Shown: positions 25,767 to 35,045, numbered from the stretch's first letter. The stretch: 64,000 nt of DNA from Streptomyces sp. CG 926 (GCF_003148825.1 NZ_QGGZ01000005.1:434001-498000), one strand, 5' to 3'. The notes: generated by a model not told the origin, from the letters alone. Program-made: numbers and translations.

Positions 25767-27968
25767 GTGGCTACCTTCCTCTACCGACTCGGCAGGGGTG
25801 CCTTCCGGCGCCGCGGCCTCGTCGCCCTCCTCTGGGTGGCGCTGTTGTTCGCCGCCGGCTTCGGCGCCGCCTCGGCGAGCGCGCCCACCTCCGGCTCCTT
25901 CTCGATACCCGGCACGGAGGCCCAGAAGGCCTTCGACCTGCTGGACCAGCGCTTCCCGGGGATGGCCGCCGACGGCGCCACCGCCCGGATCGTCATCAAG
26001 GCCCCCGAGGGTGCCAAGGTCACCGACGCCGGCCCCAAGGCCGAGGTGCAGAAGATCGTCACCGGGCTGAAGACCGGCCCGGGAGCCGCGGAGATCTCCT
26101 CCGTCGCCGACCCGTACGAGGCCCAGGCCGTGAGCCAGGACGGCTCCACCGCCTACATCAGCGCCAAGTACAAAGTCAGCGGCATGGAGCTGAAGGACGA
26201 CACCCGCGAGGCCCTCAAGGTCTCCGGTGACGGCGCCAAGGCCGCCGGCCTGAACGTCCAGATCGGCGGCGACGCGCTGATGGCGGCCCCCGAGACGGGC
26301 TCCGGCGAGATCATCGGCATCGCGGTCGCCGCGATCGTCCTGGTCATCACCTTCGGTTCGCTGGTCGCCGCCGGTCTGCCGCTGCTGACGGCGATCATCG
26401 GCGTGGGCATCGGTGTCTCCTCCATCACCGCGCTCGCCAACGTGCTGGACCTCGGCAACACCACCGCCACCCTCGCGACGATGATCGGCCTCGCGGTCGG
26501 CATCGACTACGCCCTCTTCATCGTCTCCCGCTACCGCGCGGAGCTCGCCGAGGGCCGTGAGCGGGACGAGGCCGCGGGCCGCGCCGTCGGAACCGCCGGC
26601 TCCGCCGTCGTCTTCGCCGGTCTGACCGTGGTCATCGCCCTGGTCGGCCTGGCCGTCGTCAACATCCCGATGCTGACCAAGATGGGCTTCGCGGCCGCGG
26701 GCACCGTGGTCATCGCCGTGCTCGTCGCGCTGACCCTGGTCCCGGCCATCCTCGCCTTCGCGGGCAAGAAGGTGCTGCCGGCGGGCAAGAAGAGCCGCCT
26801 GTTCGGCAAGGGCAAGCCGGAGGGCGCCGAGAAGAAGGCCAACGGCGGCACCCGCTGGGCCCGCTTCGTCCTGCGCCGCCCCGTCATGGTGCTGCTGGCC
26901 GGTGTGATCGGCCTCGGCGTCATCGCCATCCCGGCGAGCAAGCTGGAGATGGGCCTGCCGGACGACGGCGCCCAGCCGGTCTCCACCACCCAGCGCCAGG
27001 CGTACGACCTGCTGTCCGACGGCTTCGGCCCGGGCTTCAACGGCCCGCTGATGGTGGTCGTCGACGGCGACAAGGCGCTCGCCGACTCCACCGCCGACCG
27101 GATCAAGGGCCTGGACGGGGTCGTCGCGGTCACCCCGCCCACCCTCAACGAGGCCGGCGACGCCGCGGTCATCACGGTCATCCCGAAGGACCGCCCGTCC
27201 TCCACGCACACCGAGGAACTGGTCCACGAGATCCGTGACGGCAGCGGGGAAGACGTCCTCGTCACCGGCGCCACCGCGATGAACATCGACTTCTCGCAGA
27301 AGATGAACGACGCGCTGCTGCCCTACCTGGCGCTCGTCGTGGGTCTCGCCTTCCTGCTGCTGATGCTCGTCTTCCGCTCGATCCTGGTCCCGCTCAAGGC
27401 GGCCCTCGGCTTCCTGCTCTCGGTCGTCGCCGCCCTCGGCGCCGTCGTCGCGGTCTTCCAGTGGGGCTGGCTCGGCTCGGTCTTCGGGGTGGAGCAGACC
27501 GGTCCGATCATGTCGATGATGCCGATCTTCATGGTGGGTGTCGTCTTCGGTCTGGCCATGGACTACGAGGTCTTCCTCGTCACCCGGATGCGCGAGGCGT
27601 ACGTCCACGGCGAGCGCCCGGGCCAGGCCGTGGTCACCGGCTTCCAGTACAGCGCGCGGGTCGTCGTGGCCGCCGCCGTCATCATGATCGCGGTGTTCTC
27701 GGGCTTCATGGGAGCCAGTGACCAGATGGTCAAGATGATCGGTTTCGGTCTGGCCGTCGCCGTCTTCTTCGACGCCTTCGTGGTCCGCATGGCCATCGTC
27801 CCGGCGGTGCTCGCCCTGCTCGGGCACAAGGCCTGGTGGCTGCCGAAGTGGCTGGACCGGCTGCTGCCGAACGTGGACGTGGAGGGCGAGAGCCTGCGCA
27901 AGCACCTGGAGAAGTCCGCGGACTCCCCGGAGGGCCCGGACAAGGACCGCGAGCTGGTCAACGCCTGA
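25767..27968 (+). CDS. MMPL family RND transporter
   Basis: 733 residues, GTG at 25767 with GGGAGAA. Layout is the tandem RND pattern: one helix, a periplasmic-type domain (residues about 40-170), five helices (LATMIGLAVGIDYALFIVSRYR is the conserved Gly-x-x-x-Asp-Tyr helix 4), a cytosolic Lys/Gly-rich linker, then a second repeat with VVFGLAMDYEVFLVTRMREAY. MMPL proteins export lipids, glycolipids or hydrophobic drugs. Pairing with the TetR repressor suggests inducible efflux. It ends before a strong terminator. Confidence 0.92.
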   Translation: MATFLYRLGRGAFRRRGLVALLWVALLFAAGFGAASASAPTSGSFSIPGTEAQKAFDLLDQRFPGMAADGATARIVIKAPEGAKVTDAGPKAEVQKIVTGLKTGPGAAEISSVADPYEAQAVSQDGSTAYISAKYKVSGMELKDDTREALKVSGDGAKAAGLNVQIGGDALMAAPETGSGEIIGIAVAAIVLVITFGSLVAAGLPLLTAIIGVGIGVSSITALANVLDLGNTTATLATMIGLAVGIDYALFIVSRYRAELAEGRERDEAAGRAVGTAGSAVVFAGLTVVIALVGLAVVNIPMLTKMGFAAAGTVVIAVLVALTLVPAILAFAGKKVLPAGKKSRLFGKGKPEGAEKKANGGTRWARFVLRRPVMVLLAGVIGLGVIAIPASKLEMGLPDDGAQPVSTTQRQAYDLLSDGFGPGFNGPLMVVVDGDKALADSTADRIKGLDGVVAVTPPTLNEAGDAAVITVIPKDRPSSTHTEELVHEIRDGSGEDVLVTGATAMNIDFSQKMNDALLPYLALVVGLAFLLLMLVFRSILVPLKAALGFLLSVVAALGAVVAVFQWGWLGSVFGVEQTGPIMSMMPIFMVGVVFGLAMDYEVFLVTRMREAYVHGERPGQAVVTGFQYSARVVVAAAVIMIAVFSGFMGASDQMVKMIGFGLAVAVFFDAFVVRMAIVPAVLALLGHKAWWLPKWLDRLLPNVDVEGESLRKHLEKSADSPEGPDKDRELVNA

Positions 27969-27999
27969 AGCTGACGGCCCGTACGGGCCGACAGCGCGA

Positions 28000-28042
28000 C
28001 CCGGCCCCGTACCGCCCGATCATCGGGTGGTGCGGGGCCGGG
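28000..28042. terminator. Long stem-loop between mmpL and ssgE
   Basis: CCCGGCCCCGTACC (28000-28013) pairs with GGTGCGGGGCCGGG (28029-28042), and an inner CCCGA/TCGGG stem extends it. It lies between convergent genes. Confidence 0.8.
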
Positions 28043-28053
28043 CTCGTTCGGAC

Positions 28054-28464
28054 CTAACGGGTGGTGGAGACGGCGGAGGCGACCGCGGGGGCGTACGTGC
28101 GGCGGAGGAAGCGGCGCAACGCGGCGATGTCGAACTGGACGACGGCGACGCCCTCGGGGGAGTGGAACTCGACGACCGCCTGGACGCGGCCGCAGGGCCA
28201 GACGCGTACGTCCCCGGTCCCGGTCGGAGCCTGGAGGCCGGCCTCCAGAAGGGCCCGGGGGAAGACCCACTCGTTGTCGGTGCCCTCGGGGGACAGGCCT
28301 GCCGGGAAGACGATCCGTACGGCCAGCGGCTCGGCGGCGGCGAAGCGCAGGGCCACCGGGATCGTCCGGTAGAGGGGATCGTCCGTGATCACACGGGCGC
28401 GTACCCGCTCCTCGACGGCGCTTGCGGTGGCGGTCGCTGGTGGATTCTCGGCGGTGGCTGACAT
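28054..28464 (-). CDS. ssgE: SsgA-like sporulation/cell-division protein, probably SsgE
   Basis: 136 residues from the ATG at 28464 (GAGGAG eight bases upstream). The SsgA-family core is clear: IPVALRFAAAEPLAVRIVFP, WVFPRALLEAGLQAPTGTGDVRVWPCG and VVEFHSPEGVAVVQF, ending in the SALP pattern FLRRTY. SALPs control septum site, peptidoglycan and spore separation in sporulating hyphae. Identity as SsgE rests on remembered gene order (near a MecA-type PBP and Pmt) rather than on a unique motif. Confidence 0.8.
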   Translation of the reverse strand: MSATAENPPATATASAVEERVRARVITDDPLYRTIPVALRFAAAEPLAVRIVFPAGLSPEGTDNEWVFPRALLEAGLQAPTGTGDVRVWPCGRVQAVVEFHSPEGVAVVQFDIAALRRFLRRTYAPAVASAVSTTR

Positions 28465-28565
28465 CGACAAGACTCCTCGAAATCGGAACATTTGCGTCCG
28501 TTTGTCCCGTCCAGCCTCGCACATTCCCACGAAACCGCGCGCTTCTATTTGTGATGCCGACGCTC

Positions 28566-28596
28566 TTGCCAACGATTTGCAACTGGGCACTATGGT
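28566..28596 (+). promoter_or_regulatory. Nur (nickel-responsive Fur family) box and -10 of the ECF operon
   Basis: TTGCCA-N5-TTGCAA at 28566-28582 fits the published Nur box pattern tTGCaa-N5-ttGCAA with one clear mismatch. A TATGGT -10 follows at 28591-28596, so bound Nur would cover the -35 region and spacer. It lies 53 bp upstream of the MHVPDG start of the metal permease. Confidence 0.6.
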
Positions 28597-28634
28597 TGAA
28601 CAGCTAAAGACTGAGTAAGAAGCGGAGCCACTCC

Positions 28635-29711
28635 ATGCATGTGCCCGACGGATTCATCAACGCACCCGTGTCGGTGGCCGCCGGAGCGGTGGCCGCCGCC
28701 GCGGTGGCCGTCAGCCTCCGCGGTGCCCGCCGCGAACTCGACGAGCGCACCGCGCCGCTCGCCGGTCTCGTCGCCGCCTTCATCTTCGCCGTCCAGATGC
28801 TGAACTTCCCGGTCGCCGCCGGTACCAGCGGCCATCTGCTCGGCGGAGCGCTCGCCGCGATACTCGTCGGCCCCTACACCGGTGTGCTGTGCGTGTCCGT
28901 CGTCCTGCTCATGCAGGGCATCCTCTTCGCCGACGGCGGCCTGACCGCCCTCGGCGTGAACATCACCGTCATGGGCGTCGTCACCGTCGTCGTCTCGTAC
29001 GCGATCTTCCGCGGGCTGCTCGGGATCCTGCCGGCCACCCGGCGCTCGGTGACCGTGGCCGCCTTCACCGGCGCCCTGCTCTCCGTGCCGGCCGCGGCCG
29101 CCTTCTTCACCCTCGTCTACGCCATCGGTGGCACCACCGACGTCCCGATCGCCAAGGTGTTCACCGCCATGGTCGGTGTGCACGTGCTCATCGGCATCGG
29201 TGAGGCCGCCATCACCGCGGCGACCGTGGGCGCCGTGATCGCCGTACGCCCCGACCTGGTGCACGGGGCCCGCGGGCTGACCACGCGCCTGAAGCTGCGC
29301 GTCGACGGCGCGCTCGTCGACGCGCCGGCCGCCGCACCCGCACCCACGGCCACCGGCGCCGGCGCCGGTTCGACCCGCAAGGTGTGGGTCACCGGCCTGG
29401 TCACCGCGCTCGTGCTCGCCGGGTTCGTCTCCTTCTACGCCTCCGCCAGCCCCGACGGCCTGGAGAAGGTCGCCGCGGACAAGGGGATCGACGAGAAGGT
29501 CGAGGAGCACGCGTCGGCGAACTCCCCGCTCGCCGACTACGGCGTCAAGGACGTCGACGACGCCCGCCTGTCCGGCGGCCTCGCCGGGGTCATCGGCGTC
29601 GGCGTGACCGTCGTCGCCGGCACCGGGATCTTCTGGGCCGTGCGCCGCCGCCGGACGGAAGACCTGACCGCCACCTCCACCGCCCCTTCCACCTCCGCCT
29701 CGGCAGGCTGA
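28635..29711 (+). CDS. cbiM: CbiM-CbiN fusion: S component of nickel/cobalt ECF transporter
   Basis: 358 residues. The N-terminus MHVPDGFIN is the metal-binding hallmark of CbiM/NikM substrate proteins (Met1-His2). About six to seven helices follow to residue 215, including NFPVAAGTSGHLLGGALAAIL. After a Pro/Ala linker the C-terminal 110 residues carry two helices flanking the PDGLE domain (YASASPDGLEKVA) of CbiN/NikN. Fusion of the M and N parts is common. First gene of an M(N)-Q-O operon; TGA and the next ATG are one base apart. Nickel is favoured over cobalt because of the upstream Nur box and the absence of any visible cobalamin riboswitch. Confidence 0.88.
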   Translation: MHVPDGFINAPVSVAAGAVAAAAVAVSLRGARRELDERTAPLAGLVAAFIFAVQMLNFPVAAGTSGHLLGGALAAILVGPYTGVLCVSVVLLMQGILFADGGLTALGVNITVMGVVTVVVSYAIFRGLLGILPATRRSVTVAAFTGALLSVPAAAAFFTLVYAIGGTTDVPIAKVFTAMVGVHVLIGIGEAAITAATVGAVIAVRPDLVHGARGLTTRLKLRVDGALVDAPAAAPAPTATGAGAGSTRKVWVTGLVTALVLAGFVSFYASASPDGLEKVAADKGIDEKVEEHASANSPLADYGVKDVDDARLSGGLAGVIGVGVTVVAGTGIFWAVRRRRTEDLTATSTAPSTSASAG

Positions 29712-29712
29712 C

Positions 29713-30474
29713 ATGGGGGCCGGCCACGCCCACAAGCTCTACCGCCACGGCCACTCGCCGGTCCACGACCTGCCCCCGCACTGCAAACTCGCCGCGACCC
29801 TGGCCTTCGTCGTGGTCGTCGTGTCCACACCGCGCGAGGCGGTGTGGGCCTTCGGCCTGTACGCCGTCCTCATCGCGACGGTGGCCGCCGTCGCCCGGAT
29901 CCCGGCCGGCTTCCTGCTCCGACGGCTGCTGATCGAGGTCCCCTTCGTCGCCTTCGCCGTGCTCATGCCCTTCGTGGCCGAGGGCGAGCAGGTGCAGGTG
30001 CTCGGCATGTCCCTCAGCGTCTCGGGCCTCTGGGGCGCCTGGAACGTCCTCGCCAAGGGAACCCTCGGCGTGGCCGCCTCCGTCCTGCTCGCCTCCACGA
30101 CCGAGCTACGCGCCCTGCTGCTGGGCCTGCAACGGCTGAAGCTGCCACCCCTGCTCGTCCAGATCGCCTCCTTCATGATCCGCTACGGCGATGTGATCAG
30201 CGACGAGCTGCGCCGGATGTCCGTCGCCCGCCGCTCCCGCGGCTTCGAGGCCAGTGGCATCCGGCACTGGGGGGTGCTGGCCAAGACCGCCGGCGCGCTG
30301 TTCATCCGCTCCTACGAGCGCGGCGAGCGCGTCTACCTCGCGATGGTCAGCCGCGGCTACGCCGGCTCGATGCCGGTGATCGACGAGGTCGCCGCCACCC
30401 GCGCCCAGTGGGCGTACGCGGCCGCACTCCCGGTGACGGCGCTCGCCGTCTGTCTGATGGGATGGACCCTGTGA
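29713..30474 (+). CDS. cbiQ: ECF transporter T component
   Basis: 253 residues, five predicted helices. PPHCKLAATLAF near the N-terminus and the two coupling motifs of T components are visible: SVARRSRGF (Ala-Arg-x-Arg-Gly at about residues 173-181) and AMVSRGYAG (about 210-218). These contact the ATPase. Followed by the ATPase gene with a 4-bp overlap. Confidence 0.92.
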   Translation: MGAGHAHKLYRHGHSPVHDLPPHCKLAATLAFVVVVVSTPREAVWAFGLYAVLIATVAAVARIPAGFLLRRLLIEVPFVAFAVLMPFVAEGEQVQVLGMSLSVSGLWGAWNVLAKGTLGVAASVLLASTTELRALLLGLQRLKLPPLLVQIASFMIRYGDVISDELRRMSVARRSRGFEASGIRHWGVLAKTAGALFIRSYERGERVYLAMVSRGYAGSMPVIDEVAATRAQWAYAAALPVTALAVCLMGWTL

Positions 30475-31223
30475 CCCGTACTCCCTCCCTCGAAGTCGCC
30501 GGCCTCGCCTACGCCTACCCGGACGGCCACCAGGCCCTCTTCGGCGTCGACCTCACGGTCGGCCAGGGCGAGCGGGTCGCCCTGCTCGGACCCAACGGCG
30601 CGGGCAAGACCACGCTGGTGCTGCACCTCAACGGCATCCTCGCCGGCGGCGTCGGCTCGGTGACCGTGGCCGGGCTGCCGGTGGAGAAGCGCAACCTCGC
30701 CGAGATCCGTCGCCGGGTCGGCATCGTCTTCCAGGACCCCGACGACCAGCTGTTCATGCCGACCGTGCGCGAGGACGTGGCCTTCGGCCCGGCGGCCGCC
30801 GGCATGCGCGGCGCCGAGCTGGAGGAGCGGGTCCGGGCGGCCCTGGACCAGGTCGGGATGGCGGACTTCGCCGACCGGCCGCCGCACCACCTGTCCTTCG
30901 GCCAGCGCCGCCGCGTCGCGGTGGCGACCGTACTGGCCATGCGACCCGAGATCCTGGTCCTGGACGAGCCCTCGTCCAATCTGGACCCCGCCTCGCGCCG
31001 CGAGCTCGCGGACATCCTGCGCTCGCTCGACGTGACCGTGCTGATGGTCACGCACGACCTGCCGTACGCCCTCGAACTGTGCCCGCGCTCGGTGATCCTC
31101 AGCGAGGGGGTCATCGCGGCCGACGGCCGCACGCAGGACCTTCTGTGCGACGACAAGCTGATGCGGGCCCACCGGCTGGAGCTCCCGTTCGGCTTCGACC
31201 CGCGCTCGGTATCGGTGGCATAA
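30471..31223 (+). CDS. cbiO: ECF transporter ATPase
   Basis: 250 residues from the GTG overlapping the cbiQ stop; an ATG at 30462 in frame is an alternative. Walker A GPNGAGKTT, Q-loop VFQDPDDQLF, signature LSFGQRRRVAVA (Phe replaces the first Gly of LSGGQ), Walker B ILVLDEPSSNLD and His switch VTHDLPYAL. It powers metal import by the CbiMN-Q complex. Only one ATPase is encoded, so a homodimer is expected. Confidence 0.93.
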   Translation: MTRTPSLEVAGLAYAYPDGHQALFGVDLTVGQGERVALLGPNGAGKTTLVLHLNGILAGGVGSVTVAGLPVEKRNLAEIRRRVGIVFQDPDDQLFMPTVREDVAFGPAAAGMRGAELEERVRAALDQVGMADFADRPPHHLSFGQRRRVAVATVLAMRPEILVLDEPSSNLDPASRRELADILRSLDVTVLMVTHDLPYALELCPRSVILSEGVIAADGRTQDLLCDDKLMRAHRLELPFGFDPRSVSVA

Positions 31224-31245
31224 GCACCGGCCGTCGGTTGTTGGC

Positions 31246-32424
31246 GTGGATGTGGACATGAACATCCAGGGTGCGGTGGCGGAGGGCTTCGAGCCCGCCA
31301 AAGACGCGTTCCTACGCAACTTCCAGGTGCTCGGGGACCGGGGCGCGGCCGTGGCCGTGTACCGCGACGGCCGCAAGGTCGTCGACCTGTGGGCCGGCAC
31401 GAAGGACGCGGACGGCACCGAGCCCTGGACCGAGGACACCGCGCAGATCGTCCGCTCCGCGACCAAGGGCGTGGCCGCCGCCGTGCCGCTGCTGCTGCAC
31501 CAGCGCGGACTGATGGACCTGGACGCGCCCGTGGGCTCGTACTGGCCGGAGTTCAAGGCGGGCGGTAAGGAGCGGATCCTGGTCCGCGACGTGCTCGCGC
31601 ACCGCGCGGGCATACCGGCGCTGGACCGGGGGCTGAGCGCCGCCGAGGCCGCCGACGGGGTGTCCGGGCCGCGCGCGGTCGCCGCGCAGCAGCCCTTCTG
31701 GGAGCCGGGCACCGAGCACGGCTACCACGCCCAGACCTACAGCTGGCTGCTGTCCGAGCTGGTGCTGCGGGCGACCGGCCGCACGCTGGGCTCCGTCCTG
31801 GCGGAGGAGATCGCCGAACCGCTGGGGCTGGAGTTCTGGGTGGGCCTGCCGGCGACCGAGACCCACCGGGTGGGCCGGGTCGCGCCGGTGGAGCCGCCCG
31901 AGAGCGCGGGCATGCTGCGGACCCGGCCGCGGCGCAACGTCTCCGAGGCCTACGCCGACCCGGAATCCCTGACCCGCCGCGCCTTCGCCGCCATCGACCC
32001 GCTGCCCGACGAAAACGACCCCGGCTACCGGGCCGCAGAGCTCCCCGCCTCGAACGGCATCGGGACGGCCCGCGCCCTGGCCCGGTTCTACGGGGCCACC
32101 ATCGGCGTGGTCGAGGACGGCGCGCGGATCTTCACCCCGGCCGGCACGGCGCTCGCCGCCCAGGAGCACTCCGCCGGGCCGGACCGGGTGCTCGTGGTGA
32201 ACACCCGCTTCGGCGCCGGCTACATGCTGCACGGCCCGGCCTCCCCGCTGCTCTCGCCGGCCTCCTTCGGGCACCCCGGCCGCGGTGGATCCCTGGGCTT
32301 CGCGGACCCGGAGGCGGGCATCGGCTTCGGCTACGTCACCAACGCCCTGGCCAAGTCGGTCACCGCGGACCCCCGGGCACAGGCCCTGGTCCGGGCCCTG
32401 AAGTCGGCCCTGTCAGCCCTCTGA
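31246..32424 (+). CDS. Beta-lactamase-fold serine hydrolase (EstB-like)
   Basis: 392 residues from the GTG at 31246; an in-frame ATG at 31258 is equally possible. Ser-x-x-Lys is in RSATKGVAA (about residues 70-78), Tyr of the Tyr-x-Asn-like motif in GYHAQTYSWLLSE, and a late HPGRGGSLGF fills the third box. No signal peptide or anchor. Members are esterases, D-aminopeptidases or class C-like proteins; substrate unknown. It follows cbiO by 22 bp but is not obviously part of metal transport. Confidence 0.88.
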   Translation: MDVDMNIQGAVAEGFEPAKDAFLRNFQVLGDRGAAVAVYRDGRKVVDLWAGTKDADGTEPWTEDTAQIVRSATKGVAAAVPLLLHQRGLMDLDAPVGSYWPEFKAGGKERILVRDVLAHRAGIPALDRGLSAAEAADGVSGPRAVAAQQPFWEPGTEHGYHAQTYSWLLSELVLRATGRTLGSVLAEEIAEPLGLEFWVGLPATETHRVGRVAPVEPPESAGMLRTRPRRNVSEAYADPESLTRRAFAAIDPLPDENDPGYRAAELPASNGIGTARALARFYGATIGVVEDGARIFTPAGTALAAQEHSAGPDRVLVVNTRFGAGYMLHGPASPLLSPASFGHPGRGGSLGFADPEAGIGFGYVTNALAKSVTADPRAQALVRALKSALSAL

Positions 32425-32500
32425 GGCCCGTTCGTCGCGCTCGTGCACGTCGGCGGTGAGGCCCGGGCCCGGCCCGGCGCGGGCCTCGGTCGGCCCGCCG

Positions 32501-34141
32501 TCAGCCCGCGTTCAGCACCTGGGCGACGATCGGGCCCGCCGCCTCGCCGCCGTGGCCGCCGCCCTCGACCATCGCGGCCGCGGCCACGTCGTCGCTGAAG
32601 CCGGTGAACCAGCTGTCCGGGCTCGCGTCGGCGCCGCCGACCTCCGCCGAGCCGGTCTTCGCGCCCTTGTCGGAACCGCCGACCGAGGCCATGGCCCCGC
32701 TCGCCGTGCCACTGGTGGCGGTCAGCTTCATCATGCCGACGAGCTGCTGCCGCACCGAGGCCTTCATCCGGCGCTCGGCCGTCGCGATCTTCCGGCCGTC
32801 GAGCTCCGGGGAGACCAGCAGCGGCTGGTGGAAGACGCCGGTGCGGGCGGTCGCGGTGATGGACGCGACGTTCAGCGGGTTCATGGTGATCTGGCCCTGC
32901 CCGATGTACTCGGCGGCCGCCGCCGCGCCCGTGGCCGGCGGGACCTTGCCGTCGGTGGACTGGATACCGGTCTTCCAGTCCAGGCCGATGCCGAAGACCT
33001 CCGTGGCCTCCTTGGGCAGCGCGGAGTCGTCGTCGACGGGCTTGATCTGCTTGATGAAGGCGGTGTTGCAGGACCGGGCGAACGAGGTCGCGAAGCTGGA
33101 GCCGGGCGGCAGATCGAAGTTCTTCAGGTTGTGGAACTCCCGACCCCAGGTCACCGCCTTCGGACACTCCGCCGGCTTGTCCGCCGCGACCAGGCCGCGG
33201 TCCATCAGCATCGCCGCCGTCACGATCTTCATCGTGGACCCCGGGGCCCGGTTGCCCCGCATCGCCGCGTTGAAGCCGTCCTTGCGGTTGTTCGCGACGG
33301 CCAGGATGTGTCCGGTGCTCGGCTGGACGGCGACCACCGAGGCCTCCGGGAACTTGGCGACCGCCTGCTCGGCGGCGGCCTGGACCTTCGCGTCCAGGTA
33401 CGTCTTGAGGGTGCTCGGCTCGCCCTCGACGAGGGTCAGCAAGGTCCGCTTGGGAGCGTCCTTGGCGGCCGGCTCGATCCACAGCTCGGCACCCGCCTTG
33501 CCGCCCGTCCTGCTGCCGTAGTTCTGGCGCAGCTCGTCCAGGACCTGGCGCAGCGAGGGGTACTTCTCCGCGGTCAGCTCCTCGCCGTTGCGGTCCACGG
33601 CCTTGACCGGCGGGTTCGCCGGAGCGCCCGCGCGCAGCTTCTCGTCCTTCCGGAGCTGCGGGTGGATCACCGAGGGCTGCCAGTCGACCAGCGGCTTTCC
33701 GCTGGTCACCCCCCGCACCACGGTCAGCTGGGAGTCGTAGGCCAGCGGCTTCGTCGTGCCCTCGTACGTGATCTCCGCCTCGACCTTGAACGGCACGACG
33801 GTGCCGTTCGGCGTGCCGGGAGTGATCACGGCCTTGGACACGTACGACTTGGTCTTGAAATCCCCGACCGCGGCCTGTGCGGCCGCGGCGTTGTTCGTCA
33901 GGTCGGCGGCCACCCGCTCGTCCCCGGCCGCCCAGGCGGCCAGGAAGGCCTTGGCGGTCTTCGCGGCGTCCTTCTCGCTGACCGGACCGCTGCCCTTCTC
34001 GGCCTGGACGGAGGTCTCGCCGTCCTTGCCTTCCCCGTCTCCGTCGGCGTCGCCGACCAGCGCGTACACCCCGTACCCGGCGCCGCCGACCAGGGCGAGG
34101 AACACCCCGCCGATGACGGCACCCTTCGCTGCCCCGTTCAC
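32501..34141 (-). CDS. Penicillin-binding protein, MecA_N plus transpeptidase
   Basis: 546 residues from the GTG at 34141 (GGAAGGA six bases upstream). An upstream in-frame ATG (34183) lacks a site. One N-terminal anchor helix (AVIGGVFLALVGGAGYGVYAL), a MecA/NTF2-like domain (about residues 45-165), then a class B transpeptidase with Ser-x-x-Lys in PGSTMKIV, Ser-x-Asn in RSCNTAF and Lys-Thr-Gly in GAKTGSAEV. It cross-links peptidoglycan outside the membrane; the MecA-type N-domain is seen in Streptomyces PBPs linked to low beta-lactam affinity and sporulation. Divergent from the DUF6193 gene. Confidence 0.92.
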   Translation of the reverse strand: MNGAAKGAVIGGVFLALVGGAGYGVYALVGDADGDGEGKDGETSVQAEKGSGPVSEKDAAKTAKAFLAAWAAGDERVAADLTNNAAAAQAAVGDFKTKSYVSKAVITPGTPNGTVVPFKVEAEITYEGTTKPLAYDSQLTVVRGVTSGKPLVDWQPSVIHPQLRKDEKLRAGAPANPPVKAVDRNGEELTAEKYPSLRQVLDELRQNYGSRTGGKAGAELWIEPAAKDAPKRTLLTLVEGEPSTLKTYLDAKVQAAAEQAVAKFPEASVVAVQPSTGHILAVANNRKDGFNAAMRGNRAPGSTMKIVTAAMLMDRGLVAADKPAECPKAVTWGREFHNLKNFDLPPGSSFATSFARSCNTAFIKQIKPVDDDSALPKEATEVFGIGLDWKTGIQSTDGKVPPATGAAAAAEYIGQGQITMNPLNVASITATARTGVFHQPLLVSPELDGRKIATAERRMKASVRQQLVGMMKLTATSGTASGAMASVGGSDKGAKTGSAEVGGADASPDSWFTGFSDDVAAAAMVEGGGHGGEAAGPIVAQVLNAG

Positions 34142-34170
34142 TTGGATCCTTCCCCCATGACCACGGCTCC

Positions 34171-34182
34171 TGAACATGTTCA
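34171..34182. promoter_or_regulatory. Perfect 12-bp palindrome upstream of the PBP gene
   Basis: TGAACATGTTCA lies 30 bp upstream of the PBP start and 111 bp before the divergent gene. It resembles half-site spacing of small-dimer operators but not the LexA box, which needs four central bases. Confidence 0.35.
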
Positions 34183-34292
34183 AGAACCCTTGGTGCGGAC
34201 TTTACTCTGTGCAGCGGTTCGGTACGCCGTTGTTACCGGACCGGAACATCCCGCGGGGATGCCGCTCCGTGGGCCGGGCACAATCGGGAGCT

Positions 34293-35045
34293 GTGTCCAC
34301 ACCTCCTGATCCCGCCGTCCTGTATCCCGACGTCGCGGCCTGCGGCGGTCTCGCCGCGGCGCTCCGAGCCGCGGCGGACGGCCGCCTCGACTCCGTTCTC
34401 GCGGCCTCGCCCGACTCCGCTTCGATGACGTACGCGGTCGTCGCGAGCACGCTGCCGCACCGCGAGCCGCTGCGGATCAGCGCAGGGACATACGAGCGGC
34501 GCTGGTCGATCCGTGGCGAGGAGGCGTTCCAGGGTCTGTGCCTCATCGACGGTGACACGGACGACCTGGCCCAGGTCGCCAGGGCCGCGCGGGCCTGGCA
34601 CGACGGCGACGCCCTCGACGACATCCGGCGGGCGGCCCCCTTCGCGCACCCGACGGGCCGCTTCGAGGTGCCCGACCTCGATCCCGTCCGTCTGGTGGAA
34701 GCGGAGTGGCAGGGCATGCTCCTGGAGGCGGGCGAGCTGGAGTACTCCTGGCGGGAGCAGTACCAGGCCCTGGTCGAGGCGGCGTACGCCGAGCCGGCCC
34801 TGCGCGCCCTCTACCCGTTCACGAGCCACTGGGCGCTGCGCTTCTCGTCCACCACCCGCCCGAGCCTGACGTTCGGCAGCCCGTGCCTGAGCGCGGGCGG
34901 CGACGGCACCTACGGGGTGGGCACCGGCTTCATCACCCCGAACCTCGGTGTGTTCACCACGGCCGCCGAGGCCGCGGCGCTGGCCGTGCGCCACCTACCG
35001 ACCGGCTTCGGGCCGGTCACCCTCGGCCGGCCGCTCGAACCGTAG
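34293..35045 (+). CDS. DUF6193-like protein
   Basis: 250 residues from the GTG at 34293 (VSTPPDPAVLYPDVAACGGL). Conserved blocks recalled for DUF6193, annotated in databases as natural product biosynthesis protein, are seen: STLPHREPLRISAG, RRWSIRG, LAQVARAARAWHDG, APFAHPTGRFEVPDLDPVRLVEAEWQ, and a Gly-rich end. No catalytic motif known. CACAAT seven bases before the GTG suggests a near-leaderless mRNA. Function unknown. Confidence 0.75.
   Translation: MSTPPDPAVLYPDVAACGGLAAALRAAADGRLDSVLAASPDSASMTYAVVASTLPHREPLRISAGTYERRWSIRGEEAFQGLCLIDGDTDDLAQVARAARAWHDGDALDDIRRAAPFAHPTGRFEVPDLDPVRLVEAEWQGMLLEAGELEYSWREQYQALVEAAYAEPALRALYPFTSHWALRFSSTTRPSLTFGSPCLSAGGDGTYGVGTGFITPNLGVFTTAAEAAALAVRHLPTGFGPVTLGRPLEP

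Noticed and set aside
28465..28634. Cobalamin riboswitch upstream of the cbiM operon
   Set aside because: The leader after the likely -10 is about 35 bases, far too short, and no B12-box-like sequence is seen. A Nur-type box fits better.
34171..34182. LexA (SOS) box upstream of the PBP gene
   Set aside because: The half sites GAAC and GTTC are separated by two bases rather than the four required.
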